Positions 6,366 through 14,816 of a DNA stretch of 39,371 bases are shown piece after piece (the stretch's first letter is position 1; every line of letters begins with the position of its first letter). The notes under the pieces were generated by a model that was not told the DNA's origin, did not search any database, and saw only the letters and a program-made list of their open reading frames with translations. The position numbers and the translations under genes are program-made. The DNA is from Selenomonadaceae bacterium (GTDB lineage: Bacteria > Bacillota > Negativicutes > Selenomonadales > Selenomonadaceae): the NCBI GenBank assembly GCA_017475745.1, contig JAFVEZ010000029.1:1-39371 (forward strand), written 5' to 3'.

Positions 6366-6810
6366 CAGTGTGGTGCAGGCGGTGGCGCGTTTTGAGCGTG
6401 TTTAGTAGTTCTAAATAAGGGGGGTCTAAATAAAGTTGAGTTGTATCTACTCTCTCATAACTGAGAGAGTAGCAGAGAGGTTCCACTTCGCTTTGGTCGC
6501 GTCCGGCGACCAGCGCTGCGTGGTGCAAGCGCGCCCGTCCTTGGGCGCGGGTGGTGGCTCACCGCTGCTTGCGCGGGCAATTTGAAGGCAGTGAAGCCGG
6601 CCGCGCCTAGCTTCTGCTTACTCTTCCTGAAGAGTAAGGGGGTCTTGTGCAACAGCGGAGCGCCTGCTATTGCGCGACGCGTCTTCTGACCAAACAGAAA
6701 GTTGATCAATCTCAACCTCAACATCAGTCAAAAGTACATACATCTAAAACTCAACGTCAGAGAGAAAGTATATACATCTCAAATTACAAAACTATAACCT
6801 AAACCTTACA
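6366..6810. other. Gene-free, hairpin-rich region
   Basis: No reading frame here looks coding. Visible structure: a direct repeat TCTAAATAA around a G6 run (about 6410-6437); perfect hairpins at 6447-6472 (11 base pairs, loop TAAC), 6494-6512 (7 base pairs), 6530-6549 (7 base pairs) and 6618-6637 (TTACTCTTC arm, very small loop); then an AT-rich tail with an imperfect repeat of AAGTACATACATCT as AAGTATATACATCT. The middle (about 6480-6700) is much GC-richer than the genome. It could encode a structured RNA or be a remnant of a mobile element; neither can be shown. Confidence 0.5.
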
Positions 6811-6813
6811 AAA

Positions 6814-6868
6814 CTGGCTCAAGAATCTCTCCATCTTAAATATGAGATCTACTAAGCCAGCTTTTTCC
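6814..6868. terminator. Bidirectional stem-loop terminator
   Basis: CTGGCT at 6814-6819 pairs with AGCCAG at 6855-6860, with a second inner pairing AATCTC/GAGAT. CTTTTT follows on the plus strand and TTTTGT on the minus strand, so it could stop transcripts from both sides. It separates the island from the radical SAM operon. Confidence 0.5.
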
Positions 6869-6877
6869 ATATTTATA

Positions 6878-6906
6878 TTGCAATCAGTCCTCAAATATTG
6901 TACAAT
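6878..6906 (+). promoter_or_regulatory. Sigma-A-type promoter of the radical SAM operon
   Basis: TTGCAA (6878-6883), 17-base spacer, TACAAT (6901-6906). Transcription would begin near 6913, about 30 bases before the small membrane ORF. Confidence 0.75.
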
Positions 6907-6942
6907 ACAACATCATTATCTATTCTAAAGTGAGGAGATATC

Positions 6943-7020
6943 TTGGGTGACTTATTCTTATTGATTTTAATATTTTGCATGTTAGTGTATTCTTTCTTTG
7001 ATGAGATTTTCACCGATTAA
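6943..7020 (+). CDS. 25-residue single-span membrane peptide candidate
   Basis: GAGGAG stands 5 bases before a TTG at 6943. The frame gives a peptide that is nearly all one membrane helix (LFLLILIFCMLVYSFF) with acidic residues at both ends and a TAA at 7018. It lies in the leader between a good promoter and the radical SAM gene, 16 bases before that gene's start, so it would be made from the same transcript. It may be a real small membrane protein or a leader peptide. It could also be chance, as the region is AT-rich. Confidence 0.45.
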   Translation: MGDLFLLILIFCMLVYSFFDEIFTD

Positions 7021-7036
7021 TTTAGGAGAGTTGAGT

Positions 7037-9628
7037 TTGAGAGTATTTATTCCAGATGATTTGCTGCAAAGAGTCCTTAAACCCGCCAGATACACAGGCG
7101 GAGAGTTCAATGCCATTGTTAAGGATCATTCTAAGGTCGACTGCAGATTTGCCCTCGCCTTGCCAGATGTCTACGAAGTCGGCATGTCAAACCTCGGTCT
7201 GGCTATCCTCTACGGAATACTAAACAACCGTCTCGATACCGCCTGTGAAAGAGTCTATGCTCCTTGGACTGACATGGAAGCTGAGATGAGGGCATTAAAA
7301 CTTCCACTTTTTGCTCTGGAATCGAAGATCGTTGTCAAAGACTTTGATTTCCTGGGCTTCTCTCTGCAATATGAGATGATCTTTACAAACGTTCTCAACA
7401 TGCTCGATCTCGCAGGAATTTCAATCAAAGCTGATGAGCGCGGTGATGACGAACCTTTCGTCGTTGGCGGTGGCCCTTGCGTCTACAATGTTGAGCCTAT
7501 GGCGGCCTTTTTTGACTTCTTCGTTGTCGGTGAGGGCGAAGAGGTACTCAATGAGGTCGTCGATATCTTTGTCAAGTGGAAGAGCGAAGGGCGCAAAGGT
7601 GGTCGACGTGGCTTCTTGGAGCGCCTGTTAAGTGTCGAAGGAATTTACGTACCGAGCTTCTACGATCCAATTTACTCCGACGGTGACTTTATTGGAATCA
7701 GACGCCTGCACCCGAACGCTAAAGAAGTGATCTACAAGCGCATTGTCAAGGATATGGACTTGGTACCATCTGTAGAGCGCCCGATCGTTCCCTATCTCGA
7801 TATCGTTCACAATCGCATAATGCTTGAACTCTTTCGTGGCTGTTCTCGCGGTTGTCGCTTCTGTCAAGCTGGCATTTGCTATCGTCCTGCACGTGAGCGC
7901 TCTGAAGGCAACCTTCGACATATGGCGCGACAATTAGTTGATGCCACCGGCTATGACGAAATATCATTGACTTCACTCTCCAGCGCTGATTATTCTTGTC
8001 TCCAACACCTCGTTGACGATCTCATGGAAGACTTCAAGGCTGAGAAGGTCAGCTTCTCTCTGCCTTCATTGAGGATTGATAGCTTCTCTATTGAGTTAGC
8101 TCATAAGCTCCAGCAAGTCAGAAAGAGCGGCTTGACCTTTGCACCTGAAGCGGGTACTCAACGTCTGCGTGATGTCATTAACAAAGGCGTCACCGAGGAG
8201 AACTTACTGACGGCTTGCGCTGCGGCCTTTAAAAAAGGCTGGAAGGCTGTTAAACTCTACTTCATGATGGGATTGCCGACCGAGACCGACGAGGACATCA
8301 TCGGCATTGCTGATCTTGCCAAAAAGGTCGTCGATCTCTACACTCAAGTCAAAGGCAAACGCGGCGTCAAAGTCACTGTCAGCGTTTCCTGCTTCGTTCC
8401 CAAGCCTTTCACGCCTTTCCAGTGGTTTTCACAGATTCCTATCGAGGAGTTTGAGCGTCGTCAACAGCTTCTCAAGTCTCACATTCACGATAAGGCAATA
8501 GTCTTCAACTATCACAATGCCAAATTGTCGATTCTGGAAGGCGTGATTGCCCGCGGTGATCGGCGCCTTGCTGATGTCATCTACACCGCTTGGAGGACCG
8601 GCGCGAAGTTCGACGGCTGGTCTGATCTATTCAAGTTCGATATCTGGACAGCGGCCTTCGAGAGATGTGGTGTTGATCCGAGATACTACAACGAACGCGG
8701 GCGCGCCTTCAATGAGACCTTGCCTTGGGAACACACTTCACCGGGCGTTCGGAAGAACTTCTTGATTGATGAATGGAACAAGGCCATGGAAGGTCACCTT
8801 ACTCAAGACTGTCGACGTACACATTGCACCGGCTGCGGTATTTGTCAAAGATTGGCGGCAAATGTCATTGACTATGCGGACTCAACAGAGGAAAGTACCA
8901 ATCAAACGAAAGTGACCACCAATATTGACAAGCCTAATAATGAGTTGACCAAGTATCGCGCTCAAATTCGCAAAGGCAAAGAGATAGCTGTACTCAGTCA
9001 TCTTGATTACGTTGACTTGTATGCGCGCGCCCTCTTGAGGTCCAAACTGCCGATTGCCTATTCTGAGGGCTTCAATCCTCACATCAAGATGTCCTTTGCA
9101 ACCGCTCTAGCCGTTGGTGTAACCAGCGACGCTGAGTATATGGACTTTCAACTCAAACAAGACTTGCCAACTGCTGAGGTCTTCGAGAGATTAAATCAAC
9201 AACTGCCAAAAGGTGCAGAGGTGGTTCAACTCAATAAACTTCACGGTAAGGTGACGAAGTTAATGGCAGCAGCGGACTTGTCGAGTTATGAAATTCGTGT
9301 ACCTTACAATGGGCAATTATCCGAAGCTCAAGTGGCAATCGAAGCTTTTAACGAGACTGAATCAATCAATTACAAGCGCATTACACCCAAGAAGACGCGT
9401 GACATTGAAGTCAAACAGTACTTAGCAAAGCCGATTGAAGTACAACTGAAAGATTCAACGTTAATCTTAAATGTCGACATAAGGATAACCTTAACTGGTA
9501 GCATTAAACCTAGTGAGATCGTTCACATTCTACACGATAACTTTGATCTGCAAATCAACGAAAACAAGGCGCAGATTCATAGGACCAGATTGACAAGCAA
9601 CGGCAGAAACCTTCTTGACGCCACTTAA
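7037..9628 (+). CDS. B12-binding-type radical SAM protein fused to DUF2344 domain (TIGR03960/TIGR03936 type)
   Basis: About 863 residues from TTG 7037. The radical SAM cluster motif is RGCSRGCRFCQAG with Cys 269, 273 and 276. The N-terminal 200 residues match the vitamin B12-binding-like part of this family (KPARYTGGEFN, LALPDVYEVGMSNLGLAILY). Near the join is a second Cys cluster (CRRTHCTGCGICQ), then a DUF2344 domain beginning YRAQIRKGKEIAVLSHLDYV. In many Firmicutes these two parts are separate or fused genes beside rng and rplU; the substrate is unknown, possibly RNA or a ribosomal component. ATG 7001 has no SD, while AGGAG (7024-7028) lies 8 bases before TTG 7037. Family call is firm, function is not. 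Confidence 0.93.
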   Translation: MRVFIPDDLLQRVLKPARYTGGEFNAIVKDHSKVDCRFALALPDVYEVGMSNLGLAILYGILNNRLDTACERVYAPWTDMEAEMRALKLPLFALESKIVVKDFDFLGFSLQYEMIFTNVLNMLDLAGISIKADERGDDEPFVVGGGPCVYNVEPMAAFFDFFVVGEGEEVLNEVVDIFVKWKSEGRKGGRRGFLERLLSVEGIYVPSFYDPIYSDGDFIGIRRLHPNAKEVIYKRIVKDMDLVPSVERPIVPYLDIVHNRIMLELFRGCSRGCRFCQAGICYRPARERSEGNLRHMARQLVDATGYDEISLTSLSSADYSCLQHLVDDLMEDFKAEKVSFSLPSLRIDSFSIELAHKLQQVRKSGLTFAPEAGTQRLRDVINKGVTEENLLTACAAAFKKGWKAVKLYFMMGLPTETDEDIIGIADLAKKVVDLYTQVKGKRGVKVTVSVSCFVPKPFTPFQWFSQIPIEEFERRQQLLKSHIHDKAIVFNYHNAKLSILEGVIARGDRRLADVIYTAWRTGAKFDGWSDLFKFDIWTAAFERCGVDPRYYNERGRAFNETLPWEHTSPGVRKNFLIDEWNKAMEGHLTQDCRRTHCTGCGICQRLAANVIDYADSTEESTNQTKVTTNIDKPNNELTKYRAQIRKGKEIAVLSHLDYVDLYARALLRSKLPIAYSEGFNPHIKMSFATALAVGVTSDAEYMDFQLKQDLPTAEVFERLNQQLPKGAEVVQLNKLHGKVTKLMAAADLSSYEIRVPYNGQLSEAQVAIEAFNETESINYKRITPKKTRDIEVKQYLAKPIEVQLKDSTLILNVDIRITLTGSIKPSEIVHILHDNFDLQINENKAQIHRTRLTSNGRNLLDAT

Positions 9629-9646
9629 AGATGTTGAGGTGATTCT

Positions 9647-10474
9647 ATGCAGAGATTGATATTCTCGATTTTGATTCTAATCATGTTGGCAGCAGCCGCA
9701 GCTATAATAATCAGAGTAGACTCTACACCGAAAATTGATATGGAGATTCCGATAAAGTCCATTGACGAGATTGCTACCGGTCCAAAAATTCTCGTCCTAA
9801 ATTATCACCAAATCGGCAACAACTTTACGCCGCTATGCGTTCCGACACAACTCTTTGATGAGCAAATGGCATATCTTAAGGATAACGGCTACATCACCAT
9901 CACACCGGAAGAGCTTTATGAAGGCATAGAGGGCACAATGGTGCTTCCGGAGCGACCAGTGCTGATAACTTTCGACGACGGTTACGTTGACAACTACGAC
10001 AATGCCTTACCTGTCCTCAAGAAGTACGGTATGAGGGCGACTATCTTTGTTGTGCCAGGCTTCACAAGCGTTCAAGCCAACTATTTGACTTGGGAACAAC
10101 TCAAGGAAATGGAGAAGAACGGCTTCACAATTCAATCACACACGCTTAATCACCGCGCTCTTGAAGAGTTGCCTGATGATGAGATTCGTGCAGAGCTGCT
10201 CAATTCCAAAGTCCTCATCGAGAAGAACTTGGGTCACCCTGTTGACTTCCTCGCCTACCCGACCGGCACTTACAACCTTCACATCGCTGGTATCGCCAAA
10301 GATGTAGGCTACAAGGCGGCATATACGATAAAATATGGTAGTGTCGATAAGGGCAGCAATATCTATGCCCTAGAGCGTGTTCCTATATTCCAAACGGAGA
10401 ACACCATGAAGGACTTCTTTGAGCGTATCGAGTACCGTAAAAGCTTTGAGTCGCTTGGCTGGCTTAAGAGATAA
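9647..10474 (+). CDS. Membrane-anchored polysaccharide deacetylase (CE4 family)
   Basis: The 275-residue protein has an N-terminal signal anchor (residues about 3-23), then the NodB fold: TFDDGYVDNYD (catalytic Asp and metal Asp), the metal-binding SHTLNH (His-x3-His) and LAYPTGTYN. Such enzymes remove N-acetyl groups from peptidoglycan or envelope glycans outside the cytoplasmic membrane. The true polymer here is unknown. GAGGTGAT precedes ATG by 3 bases, a spacing repeated elsewhere in this window. It follows the radical SAM gene after 18 bases and is probably cotranscribed with it. Confidence 0.9.
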   Translation: MQRLIFSILILIMLAAAAAIIIRVDSTPKIDMEIPIKSIDEIATGPKILVLNYHQIGNNFTPLCVPTQLFDEQMAYLKDNGYITITPEELYEGIEGTMVLPERPVLITFDDGYVDNYDNALPVLKKYGMRATIFVVPGFTSVQANYLTWEQLKEMEKNGFTIQSHTLNHRALEELPDDEIRAELLNSKVLIEKNLGHPVDFLAYPTGTYNLHIAGIAKDVGYKAAYTIKYGSVDKGSNIYALERVPIFQTENTMKDFFERIEYRKSFESLGWLKR

Positions 10475-10499
10475 CTAAACAGATTAACTTAAAAAGGTA

Positions 10500-10528
10500 T
10501 TGAAATTGCAAATCGAACGTGGTATACT
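10500..10528 (+). promoter_or_regulatory. Promoter of the beta-hydroxyacid dehydrogenase gene
   Basis: TTGAAA (10500-10505), 17-base spacer, TATACT (10523-10528). The SD AAGGAAG and ATG 10556 follow. Confidence 0.7.
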
Positions 10529-10555
10529 TTGCACTTGTAAAAGGAAGTGAACAGA

Positions 10556-11434
10556 ATGTCAAATTTAAAAAAGATTGGTTTCGTTGGTACAGGTATAATG
10601 GGCGCTGCTATGGCTGGACACTTAATGGACGCCGGCTTTGAAGTCAGCGTTTACAATCGTACAAAGTCCAAGGCTGACAAACTCATTGAACGCGGTGCCA
10701 AATGGTGCAGCTCTCCTGGTGAGTGTGCCAAAGGTCAAGACGTGGTGATTACCATAGTCGGCTATCCGAAGGACGTTGAGCAAGTCTATCTCAGTGATGA
10801 CGGAATAGTCGCCAACACCAAAGAAGGTGCCTACATTGTTGATATGACTACCTCTTCGCCAATCCTTGCAGAGAAGATTTACAACGCGGCGAAGTCCAAG
10901 AACATTCACGCCGTTGATGCACCTGTAACTGGCGGTGACACTGGTGCCAAAAGCGCAACATTGACTATCTTCGTTGGCGGTGACGAGTCTGCCTTCAATG
11001 CACTCAAGCCTATATTTGATGTAATAGGTAAAAATATTGCATACATGGGTACTGCTGGATCAGGTCAAAAGGCAAAGATGAGCAATCAAATTGCACTTGC
11101 CGGAGCGCTTGCGGGTGCTTGTGAAGCTTTTGCCTACGCCAAGGCTGCCGGTCTTGATATTGATAAAGTCTACAACACAATCTCTACTGGTTCTGCCGGT
11201 TCGGTTCAAATGACTAATATTGTCAAGCGCGGCCTTGATGGTGACTTTAACCCAGGCTTTATGCTGAAACACCTTGCCAAGGACCTTGCAATTAGCAATG
11301 AGACAAGCACAGCCTATGGTACAGCTCTTCCGATCCTTGCCATGGTGCTGAGTCAGCTTCGCAATATGGAATCTCAAGGCAAGGGCAACGAAGGCACTCA
11401 ATCGCTTCTGAAATACTACAATGTAATTGATTAG
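10556..11434 (+). CDS. NAD(P)-dependent beta-hydroxyacid dehydrogenase (3-hydroxyisobutyrate dehydrogenase family)
   Basis: This 292-residue enzyme starts with the Rossmann signature KIGFVGTGIMGAAMAGHLMD, followed by VYNRT, the binding-loop residues of this family. DAPVTGGDTGAKSATLTI is the substrate-binding signature, and the conserved lysine lies in GSGQKAKMSNQ. Members oxidise 3-hydroxyisobutyrate, tartronate semialdehyde, or related short hydroxyacids; the sequence alone does not choose among them. ATG 10556 is preferred to GTG 10547, which overlaps the SD. It has its own promoter just upstream. It is followed in the same direction by mscL after 61 bases. Confidence 0.9.
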   Translation: MSNLKKIGFVGTGIMGAAMAGHLMDAGFEVSVYNRTKSKADKLIERGAKWCSSPGECAKGQDVVITIVGYPKDVEQVYLSDDGIVANTKEGAYIVDMTTSSPILAEKIYNAAKSKNIHAVDAPVTGGDTGAKSATLTIFVGGDESAFNALKPIFDVIGKNIAYMGTAGSGQKAKMSNQIALAGALAGACEAFAYAKAAGLDIDKVYNTISTGSAGSVQMTNIVKRGLDGDFNPGFMLKHLAKDLAISNETSTAYGTALPILAMVLSQLRNMESQGKGNEGTQSLLKYYNVID

Positions 11435-11495
11435 AATATAAATTTGGTTGGTTGGGTGGGCTGAAGAAAATGCATTATTATTGGAGGTTTTATTT

Positions 11496-11936
11496 TTGAT
11501 TGAAGAATTTAAGAAATTTATAATGCGCGGCAACGTCATTGATATGGCAACAGGTGTCATTATCGGTGCTGCCTTCGGTAAGATCGTCTCATCTTTCACT
11601 TCTGACATTCTCATGCCGCCGCTTGGTCTTCTCCTCGGTAAGGTTGATTTCTCTAACCTGTATATCAACCTTGGCAGTATGGAATATGATTCTATCGCCG
11701 CAGCCAAAGAGGCAGGCGGTCCCGTTATAGCTTATGGTGTTTTCCTTAATACTTGTCTTGACTTCTTAATCGTCGCAACTGCAATATTTATACTCATTAA
11801 GCAAGTCAATCGTCTTATGCCGAAGGCACCAGAACCGGAACCAGAACCAGATCCACGCAAATGTCCTTATTGCAAGGAAGTTGTCGCTGAAGACGCAACT
11901 CGCTGCCCACACTGTACTTCCGAATTGAAGGCTTGA
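11496..11936 (+). CDS. mscL: Large-conductance mechanosensitive channel with zinc-ribbon tail
   Basis: The 146-residue product has the MscL start [28 protein letters not shown] (TM1 with the pore-lining GVIIGAAFG), a periplasmic loop, TM2 near residues 80-105 ([19 protein letters not shown]) and a Pro/Glu-rich linker. The end is unusual for the E. coli form: a CPYC...CPHC zinc-ribbon. It opens under membrane tension and releases solutes on osmotic downshock. GGAGG is 8 bases before TTG 11496, whereas GTG 11448 has no site, so TTG is the start. The stop overlaps the SD region of rpe. Confidence 0.93.
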   Translation: MIEEFKKFIMRGNVIDMATGVIIGAAFGKIVSSFTSDILMPPLGLLLGKVDFSNLYINLGSMEYDSIAAAKEAGGPVIAYGVFLNTCLDFLIVATAIFILIKQVNRLMPKAPEPEPEPDPRKCPYCKEVVAEDATRCPHCTSELKA

Positions 11937-11946
11937 GGTGTCGAGA

Positions 11947-12621
11947 ATGGCAACTATAATAGCACCTTCCATACTCTCTGCCGATTTCGGACACCTTGCT
12001 GATGAGGTCAAAAAAGTCACTGACGCCGGCGCGGAATACATTCATATTGACGTTATGGACGGAACTTTTGTTCCTAATATCACAATCGGATCGCCTGTCG
12101 TCAAGGCACTCAGACCAACTACCAAGGCTGTCTTTGATGTTCACTTAATGATTGAACACCCTGAAACGCAGATTGCTTCATTCGCTGATGCAGGCGCAGA
12201 CATAATCACATTCCACGCGGAGACAACCAAACACGCTCATCGTGTCGTTCAGCAGATTCACGCTGCCGGCTGCAAGGCTGGTGTCGCTATCAATCCTGGT
12301 ACTTCACTCTCAGCGATTGAGGAACTTATCGAAGATGTTGAAATGGTCTTGATTATGACTGTCAATCCAGGCTTTGCTGGTCAGAAGTTCATTGAGTCAC
12401 AGCTCTACAAAATCCACATGCTTTATCACATGATCGAAGAGTTAGAGACCGAATGTGATATCGAAGTGGACGGTGGAATCAACGCCAAGACTTCCGTTGA
12501 TGTTCGTGAAGCAGGTGCAAATATTCTCGTCGCTGGCAGTGCAATCTACGGCGCTAAGGATATCGCGCAGGCTATCAAGGACATTCGCGGCAAAGAAATT
12601 GAACACCACCACAACCATTAA
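11947..12621 (+). CDS. rpe: Ribulose-phosphate 3-epimerase
   Basis: A 224-residue TIM barrel with the family's fixed points: IIAPSILSADFGHL at the start, IHIDVMDGTFVPNITIG (catalytic Asp and metal ligands), FDVHLMI, VNPGFAGQKF and the second catalytic Asp in EVDGGIN. It interconverts ribulose 5-phosphate and xylulose 5-phosphate in the pentose phosphate pathway. GAGGTG 6 bases upstream supports ATG 11947. The last residues form a natural histidine-rich tail (HHHNH). It follows mscL by 10 bases and precedes the DUF554 gene by 12. Confidence 0.97.
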   Translation: MATIIAPSILSADFGHLADEVKKVTDAGAEYIHIDVMDGTFVPNITIGSPVVKALRPTTKAVFDVHLMIEHPETQIASFADAGADIITFHAETTKHAHRVVQQIHAAGCKAGVAINPGTSLSAIEELIEDVEMVLIMTVNPGFAGQKFIESQLYKIHMLYHMIEELETECDIEVDGGINAKTSVDVREAGANILVAGSAIYGAKDIAQAIKDIRGKEIEHHHNH

Positions 12622-12633
12622 TAGGATTTAATA

Positions 12634-13362
12634 ATGATTATTGAAGGTTTTGCAGGCTTCGGCACTGTTGTCAACGTCGTCGGAATCATTTTCGGCGGCG
12701 TTGTTGGTTTAATCGGCGGACGCCTACTCACAAAGAAGTTGCAGGATACGCTGCAGATGAGCTGTGCCGTTGCTGTCATCTTTATCGGAGCAAGCTGTAC
12801 TCTGAGCAAAATGCTCAAAATAAATGCCGACGACTCACTTGAAGTTGTCGGCATCATGATGATGATTGCCAGTCTTACTCTTGGCGGTCTGATTGGCGAG
12901 ATCATTGATATTGACGGTCATATGGAACGCTTCGGCGTATGGTTGAGGTCGAAGACAGGCAACGACGGCGATTCAAGATTTGTTGACGGCTTCGTCACTG
13001 CTTCACTGACAGTCTGCATTGGCGCAATGGCAGTCATTGGAGCCATTGAAGATCGCCTACTTGGCAACTACACAATCCTCTACGCCAAGGCGGTGCTGGA
13101 TTTAATAATAATTCTTGTAATGACAGCTTCCATGGGCAAGGGTTGTATCTTTTCAGCGGTCTCTGTAGGAATCTTCCAGGGTACAATAACGCTGCTCGCC
13201 GGCTTTCTACAGCCGCTGATGACGGATATTGCCCTCAGCAATCTCTCCTACATTGGGAACATCTTGATATTCTGTGTCGGAATCAATCTTATGTTCGGCC
13301 AAAAGATCAGAGTTGCCAACTTTTTGCCGTCGCTGATTATCGCTTCAGCGTGGACGTGCTGA
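12634..13362 (+). CDS. DUF554 membrane protein
   Basis: The 242-residue polytopic protein starts GTVVNVVGIIFGGVVGLIGG and contains SLTLGGLIGEIIDID and FVTASLTVCIGAMAVIGAIE, which are the conserved glycine-rich repeats of DUF554 (YdfK/YqgA-like). Six or seven membrane segments can be read. Members are presumed transporters or membrane factors without a proven role. ATG 12634 is 12 bases after rpe. It ends 13 bases before lgt. All spacings suggest one transcription unit. Confidence 0.88.
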   Translation: MIIEGFAGFGTVVNVVGIIFGGVVGLIGGRLLTKKLQDTLQMSCAVAVIFIGASCTLSKMLKINADDSLEVVGIMMMIASLTLGGLIGEIIDIDGHMERFGVWLRSKTGNDGDSRFVDGFVTASLTVCIGAMAVIGAIEDRLLGNYTILYAKAVLDLIIILVMTASMGKGCIFSAVSVGIFQGTITLLAGFLQPLMTDIALSNLSYIGNILIFCVGINLMFGQKIRVANFLPSLIIASAWTC

Positions 13363-13375
13363 TTGGGGGTATTTG

Positions 13376-14173
13376 GTGCATCAATTTCTGTTCTACATCG
13401 GTGATTTCCCTATCCGTTCCTATGGATTGGTGCTGTCATTGTCAATAATATTGGCAACCGGCGTTGGGTACTTCTTCGCGAAGGTTGACGGCCGCGGCTA
13501 TGAGAAACACTTGGTTGATATCGGAATAATCGGCGGCGCTTCCGGCTTACTCGGCGCACGACTTTGGGATGTCTTCTTCTTCGATTGGCATTACTATAGC
13601 AATCATTTAACGGAGATACTCAATGTCTGGCAGGGCGGAATGGCAGTTCAGGGCGGATTGATTCTTGCGACGATATCTGTTATCATTTACGCAAGACGAC
13701 AGAGATTAGACGTTTATCACCTAGCTGATCTCTTGGCACCGGCAATGATTCTTGGACAGGCACTCGGACGCTGTGCCAACCTACTCAACGGCGACGCCTT
13801 TGGAGCACCAACCGGCAGCAACTTCGGCTTACTTTACCCGTCTACGACACTTGCTCACCGAATGTATGGAGATCAACCGCTCTGGCCAGCGGAAGTCTGG
13901 GAGTGTCAGCTTGACATTGTGATATTCGCTCTGCTGTTGATGTTCCGTTGCAGCAACTACTGTAAAGGACAATGTTTTGCGCTCTATGTAATGCTCTATT
14001 CAGCAGCGCGATTTATACTTGAATACTTCCGCGGCGACTACAATCAACTCGTATTCGGATTGCTGAAGTCGGCACAGATGACAAGTGTTATTGCCTTCAC
14101 TCTTGCACTGATCGCATTTATCTTCTTCAGAGTGAAGGGTCAAAGAGGAGACAATATTAATGGACAAAGGTAA
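13376..14173 (+). CDS. lgt: Prolipoprotein diacylglyceryl transferase
   Basis: The membrane enzyme transfers diacylglycerol from phosphatidylglycerol to the lipobox cysteine of prolipoproteins. Visible signatures are IRSYGLVLSLSIILA near the start, WQGGMAVQGGLI (the family's GGM-x2-GGL core), GRCANLLNGDAFGAPT (canonical G-R-x2-N-x2-N-G) and RFILEYFRGD. Seven membrane spans fit. GTG 13376 is 6 bases from a GGGGG SD; TTG 13373 is too close to it. It overlaps tmk by 14 bases, so the two are surely cotranscribed. Confidence 0.93.
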   Translation: MHQFLFYIGDFPIRSYGLVLSLSIILATGVGYFFAKVDGRGYEKHLVDIGIIGGASGLLGARLWDVFFFDWHYYSNHLTEILNVWQGGMAVQGGLILATISVIIYARRQRLDVYHLADLLAPAMILGQALGRCANLLNGDAFGAPTGSNFGLLYPSTTLAHRMYGDQPLWPAEVWECQLDIVIFALLLMFRCSNYCKGQCFALYVMLYSAARFILEYFRGDYNQLVFGLLKSAQMTSVIAFTLALIAFIFFRVKGQRGDNINGQR

Positions 14174-14816
14174 ACTGATAGTGATTGAAGCTGGTGACGG
14201 CTCCGGCAAGGCAACCCAGACCAAGAAGCTCTTTGAACGCTTAAAGGCTGAAGGTCGCAAAGTTAGGCAGGTGTCATTCCCAAACTATGATTCACCGTCG
14301 AGTTCACTCGTCAAGATGTACCTCAATGGTGACTTCGGCAAACACGCTGATGATGTTGACGCCTATGCTGCTTCTACCTTCTACGCCGTCGATCGCTATG
14401 CTTCGTTTAGAATGAATTGGAAAGCCTTCTACGACGCCGGTGAAATAATCCTTGCAGATCGTTACGTCACTTCAAATATGGTACACCAAGCTGTCAAGAT
14501 TGCAGATAGTCAAGAGCGTGAAGTGTTCCTTGATTGGCTTGATGATCTTGAATATGTCAAGTTAAAACTTCCTCGACCTGATTTAGTGATATTCCTTGAT
14601 ATGCCGACGGAGATCAGCGAAAGGCTAATCAAAGAACGCAAGCGCAACGACATTCATGAGACAGATTTTGATTATCTACATCGCTGCTATGATTCATATA
14701 AAGAGCTTGCTAAAAAGTTCAACTGGAGTATAATACATTGTAGTAGTGGCGATCAACCACTCACTGTTGAGACGATCCACGAAGAAGTTTTTGATATCTT
14801 GAGGAGAAGGATATGA
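14160..14816 (+). CDS. tmk: Thymidylate kinase
   Basis: A 218-residue P-loop kinase that turns dTMP into dTDP. The Walker A is VIEAGDGSGKATQT, with Ala in place of the usual Thr after Lys, seen in some clostridial-type enzymes. The DRY-type motif is ILADRYVTSNMVHQA, and LVIFLDMPTEISERLIKER is the lid region. AGAGGAG is 9 bases before ATG. It overlaps the lgt end, and its own stop overlaps the next start (ATGA), so this is a tightly packed operon. Confidence 0.9.
   Translation: MDKGKLIVIEAGDGSGKATQTKKLFERLKAEGRKVRQVSFPNYDSPSSSLVKMYLNGDFGKHADDVDAYAASTFYAVDRYASFRMNWKAFYDAGEIILADRYVTSNMVHQAVKIADSQEREVFLDWLDDLEYVKLKLPRPDLVIFLDMPTEISERLIKERKRNDIHETDFDYLHRCYDSYKELAKKFNWSIIHCSSGDQPLTVETIHEEVFDILRRRI

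Noticed and set aside
6455..6724. 89-codon leftward frame in the GC-rich hairpin region
   Set aside because: Composition is Arg/Pro/Ala-rich as expected from GC-rich non-coding DNA, and perfect hairpins run through it.
11060..11707. 215-codon leftward frame across the dehydrogenase and mscL
   Set aside because: Covers two well-recognised genes in the opposite strand; no start site.
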